The notes: generated by a model from the sequence alone, not told the origin. Positions 24,794 to 34,143 are shown, counted from the first letter of the stretch. The stretch is 53,005 nucleotides of DNA from Chlamydiota bacterium (GCA_013286075.1 JABDGJ010000003.1:1-53005); one strand, 5' to 3'. Translations and numbers: made by a program.

Positions 24794-26626
24794 TTATTCA
24801 ACTGTAACAGATTTAGCCAAATTTCGAGGGTGATCGATGTCTGAACCTCGGATTTTAGCAATGTAATAGGCAAGCAATTGCGTGACTACAGAGACGGGAA
24901 TAACAGGAATAATGCCAAATTCCTGATCAGGGATTGAAACATAAATGACATCATCAACAATTTCTTCAATTCCTGTATTTCCTTTAGCCGCAATTGCCAA
25001 AATTAAACCGTTACGGGCTTTGATTTCCATGAGATTGCTGAGCAATTTTTGGTAGGTAGTTCGGTCAGCACATAAAGCAACAGTCGGACATTCTTCGCCA
25101 ATGAGAGCAATAGGGCCATGTTTAATTTCTCCTGCGGGATAGCCGTTGGCATTGATATAGGAAATCTCCTTCAATTTTAAAGCTCCCTCTAAACTTGTAG
25201 GATACATATATCCTCTACCGATAAAGAAGAAATGATTGTAATGTGCATATTTATGGGCAATTTTTTCGATATGAGAAGATTGATCTAGCACTTCTTGCAC
25301 GTATTCTGGGAGTTTAATTAATTGCTTCAAAAATTCTTGCCCTTCGACCTTGCTCATGTGGCGCATTCTTGCCATTAATAAGGATAATAGAGAAAGTACT
25401 GTGATTTGACTTGTAAAAGCTTTCGTAGAACATACTCCTATTTCAGGACCTGCTTTTAAAAAGATCGTTTGATCTGCTTCTCGAGCAATTGTTGATCCCT
25501 GCACGTTGCATAAGGCCAATACCTTTGCTCCTTTTGCTTTCACTTCACGAATCGCTGCAATCGTATCTGCTGTCTCCCCCGATTGGCTAATCGCAATCAC
25601 AAAAGTTCCCGGAAGGACGATAGGATTCTTATAGCGGAATTCTGATGAAATTTCTGTCTGCACAGGAATGCGCGCAATTTCTTCAAGCATATAAGCTGCC
25701 ACATATCCTGCATGCCATGAAGTCCCACATGCCAAAATGAGTATTCTTTCTACTGCTGTGAGGTCGATGTCGTCAAAAGAAATTTCTTCAAAAATGGCTG
25801 TTCCATATTCCATCAAAAAGCGAGAAAGCAACGCATTGCGAATGGTTTGAGGCTGCTCATAGATTTCCTTGAGCGTATAATGGGCAAAATTTCCTTTGGA
25901 AATCTCCTCGCAATCTCCTACCAAAAGAGTCTGTTGCTTATCAATTTGCTCGCTCGTTGAATACACTTGTTGGCTATTCGCTTTAATGATTGCAATTTCG
26001 GAATTATTTAAATAAATCACCTGACGGGTATAGAAAGCAAAAGCATGAGGGTCTGAGGAAACAAATGCTTCCTGATTACCAATGCCAATTGCGAGAGGAG
26101 CTTCATGAGCAAAGGCAATGATTTGGTCCGGAAAATCGCGATGGACTAAAGCAATGGCATATGCTCCTTTTATTTCAGAAACCGCTTGTTGCACGGCTTG
26201 CAAAAGATTCCCCTTATAAAAAAAAGAAATCAAATGTGCGATCACTTCGGTATCTGTATCGGAGAGAAAAGAAACTCCTTCTTTTTTTAATCGGCCGCGC
26301 AGAATGTCATGGTTCTCAATGATTCCATTATGGACAAGAGCTAAGGAATGGTAAGCATCAAGGTGGGGATGGGCATTATTTTTTGTCACTTTTCCATGGG
26401 TGGCCCATCTCGTCTGTGCAATCGCTACATCGGCCTTCCAGTCGAGTTTTTCTACCGCTGTTCCAAGGATAGATACTTTGCCAACTTCTTTGCAAAATAC
26501 AATTTCGTTGTTTTGTACAGCAGCAATTCCCGCAGAGTCATAGCCACGGTATTCGAGTTTTTTGAGACCTTCAATGGTGATTTGGGCTGAATTCCTTTTT
26601 CCCAGATAACCAAAAATACCACACAT
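24794..26626 (-). CDS. glmS: Glutamine-fructose-6-phosphate aminotransferase (isomerizing)
   Basis: 610 residues, standard length. The mature N-terminus begins with the nucleophile Cys2 (MCGIFGYLGKRN), with glutaminase motifs QTRWATHG and LVHNGIIENH. The two SIS domains follow: ACGTSWHAGYVAAYMLEE, EISSEFRY, ISQSGETADT and the C-terminal LAKSVTVE ending. GlmS makes glucosamine-6-phosphate from fructose-6-phosphate and glutamine, feeding UDP-GlcNAc for peptidoglycan and lipid A. No glmS ribozyme is expected or seen in the 33-base gap upstream. It is tightly placed between glmM and tyrP. Confidence 0.98.
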   Translation of the reverse strand: MCGIFGYLGKRNSAQITIEGLKKLEYRGYDSAGIAAVQNNEIVFCKEVGKVSILGTAVEKLDWKADVAIAQTRWATHGKVTKNNAHPHLDAYHSLALVHNGIIENHDILRGRLKKEGVSFLSDTDTEVIAHLISFFYKGNLLQAVQQAVSEIKGAYAIALVHRDFPDQIIAFAHEAPLAIGIGNQEAFVSSDPHAFAFYTRQVIYLNNSEIAIIKANSQQVYSTSEQIDKQQTLLVGDCEEISKGNFAHYTLKEIYEQPQTIRNALLSRFLMEYGTAIFEEISFDDIDLTAVERILILACGTSWHAGYVAAYMLEEIARIPVQTEISSEFRYKNPIVLPGTFVIAISQSGETADTIAAIREVKAKGAKVLALCNVQGSTIAREADQTIFLKAGPEIGVCSTKAFTSQITVLSLLSLLMARMRHMSKVEGQEFLKQLIKLPEYVQEVLDQSSHIEKIAHKYAHYNHFFFIGRGYMYPTSLEGALKLKEISYINANGYPAGEIKHGPIALIGEECPTVALCADRTTYQKLLSNLMEIKARNGLILAIAAKGNTGIEEIVDDVIYVSIPDQEFGIIPVIPVSVVTQLLAYYIAKIRGSDIDHPRNLAKSVTVE

Positions 26627-26659
26627 CTATCTATCCTTAAAAGAGGTATTGATAACTTC

Positions 26660-28036
26660 TTAGCTTTCGATCTTTTTGCTATCTAAACCAATCTCGCATT
26701 CTACGAGATCGGCAACTCCTCTTGCTAACTCAAGGACTTGTTTGAGTTTTGTTCCTTCCACCATCACGCGACAAATTTCCTCTGTGCCAGAATAACGAAC
26801 GTGAATTCGACCCGTATTTCCCAATTTTTGCTCCACCAATTTAATTCCTGCTTGTACTTTGTCTAAAGAATCGAGTGGAGGTTTGTGGGAGACCTTTACG
26901 TTAAGGCAAGTTTGTGGAAACCGTTGCACAAAAGAAGCGAGATCTGAAAGTTTCGCATCATTTTCGATCATGATCCGAAGGACCTGTAGTGCAGATACGA
27001 GGGCATCACTAGTAGTATTGTAATCTAATAGAATTACATGTCCACTTTGCTCGCCCCCTAAATTAGCGCCATGTTCCAACATATTTTGAATGACATATCT
27101 ATCGCCAACTTGTGACTTGACTACCTGGATTCCGAGATCTTCCATTGCTTTTACAAATCCAAGATTACTCATCACAGTACCGACAACGCGATTATTCTTT
27201 AAAAAACCATTTCTATGCATATCACGGGCACAAATAGCTAAAATAGTGTCGCCATCAATAATTTGTGCATTTTCATCTACCATGAGAATCCGGTCTCCAT
27301 CTCCATCTAAAGCGATTCCGACATCTGCTCGATTTTCAATGATTCCCTTTTGCACAACAGCCGGATGAAGCGAGCCACATTCTTGATTAATATTTAAACC
27401 ATCTGGTTTAACGCTATAGCTAAAAACAGTTGCGTCCAATTCCCGGAATACTAACGGGGCTACTTTATATCCTGCCCCATTGGCGCAATCTAATACGACC
27501 TTTAAATTTTTTAATGACTGTTTGCGGGGAAATGTAGTCTTCACAAATTCGATATATCGTCCGTCTGCATCGATAATCTTGGTATTCTTTCCAAGATCGT
27601 GATCACAAGGGAGAAAATCTTGGAACCCATTTTGAAAAACCAAGGATTCTATTTCCTTTTCCCATGAATCTGGCAATTTGAATCCTTCGGAATCAAAAAA
27701 TTTAATCCCATTATCGAAATAAGGATTATGAGAAGCGGAAATGACGATTCCCGCATTGGCCCGATATGCCCTTGTAATGAATGCTACTCCCGGGGTGGGT
27801 AAAGGCCCTACCATCAATGTGTCAATTCCCATTGAGCACAAACCGGCAATCAAAGCATTTTCAAATACATAGCAAGAAAGGCGAGTATCTTTTCCAACGA
27901 CAACACGAGGTTTGCCTTTGACTTTTTTTCTTAAGATTTTACCCTTTGCTCTTCCTATGGCTAATGCAATTTCGGGAGTCATTGGAGCTCGATTTGCTTT
28001 TCCTCGAACACCATCTGTACCAAAAATTTTACTCAT
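26660..28036 (-). CDS. glmM: Phosphoglucosamine mutase
   Basis: 458 residues. N-terminus KIFGTDGVRGKAN, phosphoserine loop VISASHNPYFDNGIKFF, metal loop ALDGDGDRILMVDE, sugar-binding GGEQSGHVI and the C-terminal phosphate-binding RYSGTEEICRVMVEG are all present. GlmM converts glucosamine-6-phosphate to glucosamine-1-phosphate, the step after GlmS. It is 33 bases upstream of glmS, making a pathway operon, and divergent from pcnB across a 143-base gap that should contain both promoters. Confidence 0.98.
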   Translation of the reverse strand: MSKIFGTDGVRGKANRAPMTPEIALAIGRAKGKILRKKVKGKPRVVVGKDTRLSCYVFENALIAGLCSMGIDTLMVGPLPTPGVAFITRAYRANAGIVISASHNPYFDNGIKFFDSEGFKLPDSWEKEIESLVFQNGFQDFLPCDHDLGKNTKIIDADGRYIEFVKTTFPRKQSLKNLKVVLDCANGAGYKVAPLVFRELDATVFSYSVKPDGLNINQECGSLHPAVVQKGIIENRADVGIALDGDGDRILMVDENAQIIDGDTILAICARDMHRNGFLKNNRVVGTVMSNLGFVKAMEDLGIQVVKSQVGDRYVIQNMLEHGANLGGEQSGHVILLDYNTTSDALVSALQVLRIMIENDAKLSDLASFVQRFPQTCLNVKVSHKPPLDSLDKVQAGIKLVEQKLGNTGRIHVRYSGTEEICRVMVEGTKLKQVLELARGVADLVECEIGLDSKKIES

Positions 28037-28179
28037 TGTTGGTTTTCCCTAATTATAAGGCAGATATCTTGACAGGAATGACCTTTTTTTTCAATTCCCA
28101 TCCGTATGAATTTTGCAATTGACAGACGCATTGTAGACAGATATCATTACTCTTTCACTCTCTAGGAGCATACTATTTC

Positions 28180-29466
28180 GTGCAAGCTAAAATTTATTTT
28201 ACAAAAGACCACCGAATTGATCCATCGCTCATCGATGCAGACGCCCTATATGTATTAAAAAAATTGCAAGACGCAGGCTTTATTGCCTACTTGGTAGGGG
28301 GAAGTGTTCGCGATTTATTGATCCAAAAGATTCCCAAAGATTTCGATATTTCTACCTCAGCTCGCCCAGAACAGATTAAAGCCATTTTTCAAAAGCAGTG
28401 CATTTTGATCGGTCGCCGATTCCCTTTAGCCCACGTTCGCCGTTTTCACCATAAATTTGGTCATAAAATCATTGAAGTTTCTACCTTTCGGTCAGGAAAA
28501 AATGACAGTGATCTCATTATCCAAGACAATGAATGGGGCTCTCCTGAAGAAGATGTTTTACGAAGAGACTTCACAATCAACGGTTTATTTTACGATTCAA
28601 CTACGCATTCTATTATTGACTACGTAGGAGGATGGAATGATATTCGATCTCACACACTCCGAGTAATCGGCGAGCCTGAGACTCGGTTTAAACAAGATCC
28701 GGTCAGACTCCTCCGCCTATTTAAATTCCAAGCGAGATATAATTTTCACATCGACCCAAAAACAAAAGAAGCTATTGAATTCTGTCGAGAAGAAATCATT
28801 AAAAGCTCTCCTGCGAGAGTTCTTGAAGAACTTTTTCGGATGCTAGAATCAGGCGCTTCAGCTCCTTTTTTTCGACTTCTTGCGGAGAATAATTTCCTTT
28901 TTTTATTGTTTCCTGAATTAATGGAAACCTTACATACACCCCAAGGAAAACGAATTTTTCATTACCTTGCTTGCGCCGATCAAATTTATAAACACAAAGG
29001 GAAAAACGTTCTTGATCGAGCTGTGCTCTGCTCTTGTTTAATTTTTCCTCTCGTAGAAAAAGAACTGCACGATGAATTTTTGAACAAAAAGCACTATCCA
29101 CACATCGGAGAAATTACTCTGCTTACCTCTGCCATAATTAAACGCGTTTTTGTACATTCCTTTTCTCACTTTCCTCGGAAAATTTCTTCCCTCATGGTAT
29201 CCATTATCGTCGCCCAATACAGAATTACCCCCTTGGTTGGTAAAAGGCATTATCGAGAAAAATTGCTAAAACATAAGGACTTTTATCTTGCTTTGCAATT
29301 CTTAAAAATTCGAGCTCTCGTCGATGAACACTATGTCGACATCTATACTTCCCTTCGCAATCAGTATCGACAAGCCTCTCATCCTGAACGAAAAAGACAT
29401 CCTCCTCCCCCTGTTCGGCGCCCTAATCATCATTCACAACAAGAACTCCATGCCCCTCAAATCTAA
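28180..29466 (+). CDS. pcnB: Poly(A) polymerase / tRNA nucleotidyltransferase family (PcnB-like)
   Basis: 428 residues. The nucleotidyltransferase signature LVGGSVRDLL...PKDFDIST (about 37-55) and RRFPLAHVRR, RRDFTINGLFYD and DPVRLLRLFKFQARYNF are typical of the class II poly(A) polymerase/CCA-adding family. GRRFPLAHV and the basic, Pro/His-rich C-terminal tail (ERKRHPPPPVRRP) favour PcnB over a CCA enzyme. Poly(A) tails mark RNA for decay. Start is GTG 28180 with AGGAG 11 bases upstream. In C. trachomatis a pcnB gene precedes lpxB (from memory); here two genes lie between them. Confidence 0.9.
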   Translation: MQAKIYFTKDHRIDPSLIDADALYVLKKLQDAGFIAYLVGGSVRDLLIQKIPKDFDISTSARPEQIKAIFQKQCILIGRRFPLAHVRRFHHKFGHKIIEVSTFRSGKNDSDLIIQDNEWGSPEEDVLRRDFTINGLFYDSTTHSIIDYVGGWNDIRSHTLRVIGEPETRFKQDPVRLLRLFKFQARYNFHIDPKTKEAIEFCREEIIKSSPARVLEELFRMLESGASAPFFRLLAENNFLFLLFPELMETLHTPQGKRIFHYLACADQIYKHKGKNVLDRAVLCSCLIFPLVEKELHDEFLNKKHYPHIGEITLLTSAIIKRVFVHSFSHFPRKISSLMVSIIVAQYRITPLVGKRHYREKLLKHKDFYLALQFLKIRALVDEHYVDIYTSLRNQYRQASHPERKRHPPPPVRRPNHHSQQELHAPQI

Positions 29467-29482
29467 TTCTTTTTATCACTCT

Positions 29483-30211
29483 ATGTCGCCATTTTACTCC
29501 GTCATTATTCCCTTTAAGAATGAAGAAGAAAACATCCTTGCATTAGTGCAAGAATTAGAACCTGTTATGAATACACTCGAAAAACACTGGGAACTGATTT
29601 GCCTCGATGATGGTTCAACAGATCAAACAGCAAAGATCTTAGAAAATATACACATGACACAAGGAGATCTCAGAATCATCTCCTTTAAAAAAAATTATGG
29701 ACAATCAAGTGCTTTTGATGCTGGTTTTCAAGCCGCTCGTGGAAAAATAATCATTACTCTTGATGGGGATCGGCAAAATGACCCAAAAGACATTCCTCGA
29801 TTGCTTACCTTAATCGATCATGCCGACCTTGTCTGCGGAATTCGAATAAATCGAAGAGATACTATAACAAAGCGATGGACCTCCAAAATTGCCAATAAGG
29901 TAAGAAATTGGATCTGTCAAGATGGTGTACAGGATACTGGATGTTCCCTCAAGGTCTATCGAAAAGAATGTCTTGATAAAATCAAAATGTTTCATGGAAT
30001 GCACCGCTTTCTCCCTGCCCTTTTTGCGATTGAAGGCTTTCGAATAAGTCAAATTGCAGTCAATCACCGGGAAAGAATCAAAGGAAAAAGTAAGTATCAT
30101 TTTTTTAATCGCTCCTTTAATACCTTAGCAGATTTATTAGCAGTGCGCTGGATGAAAAAAAGGCATTTGCAGTACACTATCCGCAGTAACCTATTGAAAG
30201 AGAAGGGGTAG
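29483..30211 (+). CDS. Family 2 glycosyltransferase (dolichyl-phosphate mannose synthase-like)
   Basis: About 242 residues from ATG 29483; ATG 29450, overlapping pcnB, is an alternative. GT-A fold motifs: SVIIPFKNEEENI, LICLDDGSTDQT, the DxD-like LDGDRQNDPKDIP and QDTGCSLKVYRKE. This is the pattern of polyprenyl-phosphate sugar transferases (DPM1/ArnC/GtrB type), but the C-terminal membrane helices of ArnC and GtrB are absent. It follows pcnB by 16 bases and precedes a LAB_N membrane protein and lpxB. In other bacteria GT2, LAB_N and ArnT-like genes often travel together, so a role in decorating lipid A or a lipid-linked sugar is plausible inference. Confidence 0.88.
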   Translation: MSPFYSVIIPFKNEEENILALVQELEPVMNTLEKHWELICLDDGSTDQTAKILENIHMTQGDLRIISFKKNYGQSSAFDAGFQAARGKIIITLDGDRQNDPKDIPRLLTLIDHADLVCGIRINRRDTITKRWTSKIANKVRNWICQDGVQDTGCSLKVYRKECLDKIKMFHGMHRFLPALFAIEGFRISQIAVNHRERIKGKSKYHFFNRSFNTLADLLAVRWMKKRHLQYTIRSNLLKEKG

Positions 30212-30267
30212 CCTTTTTTGAATTTCATTTGCGTCCCCATTTTTTTCACAAGAGATTTAAATAGAAA

Positions 30268-30939
30268 ATGATAGTAAGCAATGAGTGGCGCTCTTTTTTA
30301 TATCCCTTAGGGTTTATCGCAATGATTCCGTTCGCTGCCCGCTTTTTTATCCAATGGCGTCAGAGCGAAAAAGCCAAAAAAAGCATTCTATCTCCTTCCT
30401 TTTGGATTTTTTCTCTATTAGGAAATTTCCTCTTGACAGCTCATAGTTTTATACAGTTGCAATTTCATGTATGTCTCATTCAAGCGTGCAATGGGGTCCT
30501 TTCTTGGCGCAATTTAGACCTGATGAAACAAGGGGATCATCGGTGTTCATTTATCACCGTTATAATTGCATTGATAGGGACAGCCCTCTTCGTTTTTTTC
30601 GGCTTCTTATGGCAAGAAGGAACATTCATGGCAGAAAGCACATGGTTTCGCGTTCCATCCTCTTCAGAAAACCAACCCTCTCTTTCTTTTGTTTGGCATA
30701 TCGTTGGAAGTTTTGCCTATTTTCTTTTTTCAGGCCGCTTTTGGGTCCAATGGTGGCATGCAGAAAGAGGATCACCAAATGAATTTTCCTCCCTTTTTTG
30801 GTGGATGGGTTTAGTAGGGGCTGCTCTTTCCATTGGATATTTTTTTCGGATTGGAGACACAGTCAACCTAATCGGACCGGTGGTCAGTATTGTTCCCTAC
30901 ACGAGAAATCTTTTTTTTATTTATAAAAATTCTCCATAA
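30268..30939 (+). CDS. Lipid A biosynthesis N-terminal domain (LAB_N) membrane protein, tandem duplicate
   Basis: 223 residues, about six hydrophobic segments. Two LAB_N units are visible: the first around FAARFFIQWRQSEKAKKSILSP (about 22-95), the second around FSGRFWVQWWHAERGSPNEF (about 145-220). The paired RFFIQW/RFWVQW and WRQSEK/WWHAER segments show internal duplication. Six helices made of two three-helix units resemble small EmrE-like transporters. In C. trachomatis this region is, from memory, fused to LpxB (about 607 residues); here it is a separate gene whose stop is 3 bases before the lpxB ATG. The combined length (604) supports that. Function is unproven; a role with LpxB or in lipid export is inferred. 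Confidence 0.88.
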   Translation: MIVSNEWRSFLYPLGFIAMIPFAARFFIQWRQSEKAKKSILSPSFWIFSLLGNFLLTAHSFIQLQFHVCLIQACNGVLSWRNLDLMKQGDHRCSFITVIIALIGTALFVFFGFLWQEGTFMAESTWFRVPSSSENQPSLSFVWHIVGSFAYFLFSGRFWVQWWHAERGSPNEFSSLFWWMGLVGAALSIGYFFRIGDTVNLIGPVVSIVPYTRNLFFIYKNSP

Positions 30940-30942
30940 CAG

Positions 30943-32088
30943 ATGAAAAATATTTTTCTATTTGCAGGTGAAATGAGTGGTGATTTACATGGAAGTCGTT
31001 TGGCTAAAGCCTTAAAAAAATTCCATCCAACCATTGCGCTATTTGGCATAGGAGGACCTCTCATGAGGCAAGAAGGAATTAACGGTTCCTTTCAGATGGA
31101 AGATTTTCAGGTGATGGGATTTTCTGCAATCCTCACCCGTTTGCCAATTCTCTATTCCCGTTTTAATCAAATCAAACGAGATCTTCTCCGCAAAAACCCA
31201 GATGCTATTGTTCTTATTGATTCTCCTTTTTTTTCTCTCCACCTTGCTAAATCGTTAAGAAAAGGAGGATATCGAGGAAAAATTGTGCAGTACATCTGCC
31301 CCTCTATATGGGCATATGGAAAACACCGAATTTCTACTCTTACTTCTTATTTCGATTTATTATTAACGATTTACCCTTTTGAAGCTTCTTATTTTCCCTC
31401 AGGAAATCTACGAATAAAATACGTTGGCAATCCCCTCGCACAAACGATCCAAACGCACACCTACCGAAACCATTGGAAACAAGAACTTGGAATTCTTCCT
31501 GAAAAACAAATCATTGCTCTTTTCCCAGGAAGCCGCAAACACGAAATTGTGCGGCATGCACCCCTGCAACTGCGGGCTGCTGCTTACCTACAACAAAAAT
31601 ACCCTGAAATCCAGTTTTGCCTATCTTGTGCACAAACAGAATTCGAACCTATTTTGAAAAAATGGATGAAACAAATCCCTGTAAAAAACTTGTTTTTGAT
31701 TCCCCCTTATTACCAATACGAACTCATGCGTGCTTCCTCAGCAGCTCTTGCAAAATCGGGAACAGTTACTTTGGAATTAGCTCTCCACCAAGTTCCCACA
31801 ATTGTTCACTATGAGTTTTCTTATTTGAATTACATTGTTGCAAAATACTTCTTTCGCCTTTCTCTGCCGCATTACTGCATTGTCAATATTCTCGCTAATA
31901 AAGAAATTTTTCCCGAGGTCATCGAAAAAAAACAAACCGCCGCTGTCTTTCATAATACATTCGACAGCATTGTATCAGATAGCCAAAGAAAAATGGACAT
32001 GCAAGAGGAATGTAAAAAAATAGCCAAGCTCTTGGGAAATGATTCTTCCGATGAACAAGCGGCTCAGGCAATTCTAGAAATAGAGTAA
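30943..32088 (+). CDS. lpxB: Lipid-A-disaccharide synthase
   Basis: 381 residues, normal for stand-alone LpxB. N-terminus NIFLFAGEMSGDLHGSRLAKAL, LIDSPFFSLHLAK, CPSIWAYGKHR and the GT19 C-terminal parts LFPGSRKHEIVRHAP and SGTVTLELALHQVPTIVHYE are clear. LpxB joins UDP-diacyl-GlcN and lipid X into the lipid A disaccharide at the inner membrane face. The gene is tightly linked (3 bases each side) to the LAB_N gene upstream and the DUF374 acyltransferase downstream, so the three form a lipid A operon. Start ATG 30943 is unambiguous. Confidence 0.97.
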   Translation: MKNIFLFAGEMSGDLHGSRLAKALKKFHPTIALFGIGGPLMRQEGINGSFQMEDFQVMGFSAILTRLPILYSRFNQIKRDLLRKNPDAIVLIDSPFFSLHLAKSLRKGGYRGKIVQYICPSIWAYGKHRISTLTSYFDLLLTIYPFEASYFPSGNLRIKYVGNPLAQTIQTHTYRNHWKQELGILPEKQIIALFPGSRKHEIVRHAPLQLRAAAYLQQKYPEIQFCLSCAQTEFEPILKKWMKQIPVKNLFLIPPYYQYELMRASSAALAKSGTVTLELALHQVPTIVHYEFSYLNYIVAKYFFRLSLPHYCIVNILANKEIFPEVIEKKQTAAVFHNTFDSIVSDSQRKMDMQEECKKIAKLLGNDSSDEQAAQAILEIE

Positions 32089-32091
32089 AAA

Positions 32092-32739
32092 ATGAAAGCA
32101 TTTGAAAGTTGGAAAAAAGGGTGGCGTGTACTTCGTGCCTGGTATATAGCTAAAATGATTAAAGCTACCATTTCTCTTCTTCTGCGCACCTGCCGGATTA
32201 CCTTCAGAGATATTACCTTATTCGCGGACGTAATGCAGCGACACGATGCTATCATTATTTTTTGGCATAACCGAATGGCTATTGCTCCGGCTCTTTTGGC
32301 AAAATATACCAAGGCATTTCATTTTACTGCTCTCATCAGTGCAAGCAAGGATGGAGAAATCCTGACCCAAATTGTCCGCTCTTACAAGAACGGGCAAACC
32401 ATTCGAGTTCCCCACCTCAATCGCTACCAAGTACTACAAAAAATCATCCAACATGTAAAAGAAAAAGAATCCATCCTTGTCATGACTCCTGATGGGCCCC
32501 GTGGACCTCGCTATAAAGTAAAACCCGGAATTGCCATTACAGCCAAAGAAACAGGAGCCCATGTAGTGGTGTTCAATTGGACGGCAGATCGGTATTGGGA
32601 ATTTCATTCTTGGGACCGGTTGCGTCTCCCAAAACCTTTTGCCAAAATTACCGCCTCTTTGACCATTCATCCTCCCTTGGAACCACATCTCACAATTGAA
32701 CAAGCACAAGAAAAAATCGGTGCGTTTCTTTCAGAATAA
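32092..32739 (+). CDS. DUF374/LPLAT-family acyltransferase-like protein
   Basis: 215 residues. FWHNRMAIAP corresponds to the acyltransferase His motif (H-N-R in place of HxxxxD), followed by SASKDGEILTQIVRSYKNG and the strongly conserved MTPDGPRGPRYKVKPGI, characteristic of DUF374 proteins. Members occur next to lipid A genes and some are proposed to act as Kdo- or lipid A-linked acyltransferases; activity here is not shown. A hydrophobic N-terminal helix (residues ~20-40) suggests membrane association. It follows lpxB by 3 bases. Downstream lies a palindromic repeat with a broken gene. Confidence 0.9.
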   Translation: MKAFESWKKGWRVLRAWYIAKMIKATISLLLRTCRITFRDITLFADVMQRHDAIIIFWHNRMAIAPALLAKYTKAFHFTALISASKDGEILTQIVRSYKNGQTIRVPHLNRYQVLQKIIQHVKEKESILVMTPDGPRGPRYKVKPGIAITAKETGAHVVVFNWTADRYWEFHSWDRLRLPKPFAKITASLTIHPPLEPHLTIEQAQEKIGAFLSE

Positions 32740-32770
32740 TAGACCTCATAACCAACAGCCCCTGCCCGTG

Positions 32771-32960
32771 CCCTTGCCCGAAAAAGTTGGTAAGAAAGTC
32801 ACATAGGTTCTGGTGCGCAATTCAAAGAATGCGCGGGAATTTTTGGATGTGTGTCAGCGATTGCAGCTTGTGAATGAAGAACGATATACCAAAGGACGAG
32901 AACTGTTGATTAGCATCATTTCTATACCGTATGTGACTTTCCAACTTTTTCGGGCAAGGG
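32771..32960. repeat. Inverted CCCTTG-hexamer repeats enclosing a broken gene
   Basis: CCCTTGCCCGAAAAAGTTGG (32771-32790) is repeated exactly, inverted, at 32941-32960. A second inner pair, AAAGTCACATA (32795-32805) and its inverse (32930-32940), extends the stem with a 4-base bulge. Degenerate hexamers (CTGCCC, GTGCCC, TTGCCC) continue outward on both sides. The hexamers and the GAAAAAGT core match the palindrome at 3367-3470. The right side ends next to the plsX stop codon. Confidence 0.85.
32807..32923 (+). pseudogene. C-terminal fragment of a four-helix-bundle (S23/IVP-type) protein gene
   Basis: An uninterrupted frame from 32807 reads VLVRNSKNAREFLDVCQR, then LQLVNEERYTKGRELLISII. This is the pattern of the last two helices of four-helix-bundle proteins found in 23S rRNA intervening sequences and elsewhere (A-R-x-x-L-D-V-C, L-V-x-E-E, G-R-E-L-L-x-x-I). 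The frame has a stop just upstream (TAG 32804-32806), lacks the N-terminal half and runs on into the repeat arm (FRARAWQG...) to a TAA at 32986. It is therefore a remnant, lying wholly inside the inverted repeat. Family recognition is by eye; the complementary N-terminal half of such a gene lies at 43728-43898. Confidence 0.6.
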
Positions 32961-32971
32961 CATGGCAAGGG

Positions 32972-33952
32972 TTAACAAGCTTTTAATTGCTTGATCAATT
33001 GTTTTTGGATAAATTCGACGGTTTTTTGAATACCGCTTAGCAACCCCTGGGATGACGTGTGTCCATGACACTTGAGAACAATGCCATCAACTCCGCACAC
33101 AAGAGCACCGTTATAGTATTCGTGATGAAATCGATGTTGTAGTTTTTGCAAGAGAAAAGAGCCTTTCTCTGAATGCATTGTATGCACAAGGTCGTGACAT
33201 TCTTGTAAGAGAAATGAAGCAACCCCCTCTGACGTCTTTAAAAATACATTTCCAGTAAAACCATCAGTCACAAGAACATCGATATTTCCCCGAAATACCT
33301 CATCCCCTTCGACGTTTCCTACAAAACAAATATTCCCCTTCTGATTTTCTTCTTGCAAAAGAGAATATGCCAATCGAACCTCTGCTGTTCCTTTCTTAGA
33401 TTCTATCCCCACGTTGAGCAATCCAACCTTCGGCATTTTGATTCCTGTGACGCATTGTTGATAAGCAACACCAAGTCGTGCGAATTCGACCAAATGAGAA
33501 GCTTTGCAAGAGACATTCCCCCCCACATCAAGAACACAAAGTTCTCCTTGTTTTGTAGGAAATGTGGCGAGAAGAGCAGGCCGTTTGGCATGAGAAAGAG
33601 GAGAGAGTAATAATTTTGCAGCTCCAATTAGGGCTCCCGTATTTCCCAAAGAAATAAATCCATCCAATTTTTCTTTTCTTAATTGAATGATTCCTTCGAC
33701 TAAAGAAGATTTTTTTTTCTGTCGAATGGTTGATAACGGCTCATCTTCCATGGCAATCACTTCTTTCGCCAGATGGAAGAAAATTTGTTGCATTGGAAAA
33801 TGAGGGTAGCCTTTGAGAATCGCCTCATGAGCCTGTGGAGTGACAAAGACGAAAAAAACACTCTCTGAAAAACGATCTACCGCCTCAATGATTGCTTGAA
33901 AAAGGACGACGGGAGAAGAATCGCCCCCCATAAGATCGATGCCGATGCGCAA
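32972..33952 (-). CDS. plsX: Phosphate acyltransferase PlsX
   Basis: 326 residues. N-terminus RIGIDLMGGDSSP, then DEPLSTIRQKKKSSLVEGI, GNTGALIGAAKLLLSPL, VLDVGGNVSCK, NVGIESKKGT and the C-terminal VTDGFTGNVFLKTSEGV are typical. PlsX makes acyl-phosphate from acyl-ACP as acyl donor for phospholipid synthesis. It lies downstream of rpmF (14 bases) in the DUF177-rpmF-plsX run, the common bacterial order. The stop codon abuts the hexamer repeat at 32771-32960. Confidence 0.97.
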   Translation of the reverse strand: MRIGIDLMGGDSSPVVLFQAIIEAVDRFSESVFFVFVTPQAHEAILKGYPHFPMQQIFFHLAKEVIAMEDEPLSTIRQKKKSSLVEGIIQLRKEKLDGFISLGNTGALIGAAKLLLSPLSHAKRPALLATFPTKQGELCVLDVGGNVSCKASHLVEFARLGVAYQQCVTGIKMPKVGLLNVGIESKKGTAEVRLAYSLLQEENQKGNICFVGNVEGDEVFRGNIDVLVTDGFTGNVFLKTSEGVASFLLQECHDLVHTMHSEKGSFLLQKLQHRFHHEYYNGALVCGVDGIVLKCHGHTSSQGLLSGIQKTVEFIQKQLIKQLKAC

Positions 33953-33966
33953 GCTGCGGCCTTTAC

Positions 33967-34143
33967 TTATGACTGAGGCTGGGTTTGCACGCCATTATAT
34001 ATACCGCACGATTCACAAGCAAAGTGGGGTCTTCTTGGTGCATTGCAATTGGAGCAAACAGACAATTGCTTTGGTTTTTTCGCATGATGAGCTCTTTTTG
34101 AATTTTTTCGTGCATTTGACATGCGATTACGTGGTACAGCCAT
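33967..34143 (-). CDS. rpmF: 50S ribosomal protein L32
   Basis: A short 58-residue gene, easily missed. It reads MAVPRNRMSNARKNSKRAHH at the N-terminus, then a zinc-ribbon with CSNCN and CESCG pairs and a GVQTQPQS tail. This is standard L32 of the Cys-containing (C+) type. ATG is at 34141-34143 and TAA at 33967-33969. AAGGAGAA lies directly upstream, giving a strong ribosome-binding site. It sits between the DUF177 gene and plsX, the classic operon. Confidence 0.97.
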   Translation of the reverse strand: MAVPRNRMSNARKNSKRAHHAKKPKQLSVCSNCNAPRRPHFACESCGIYNGVQTQPQS

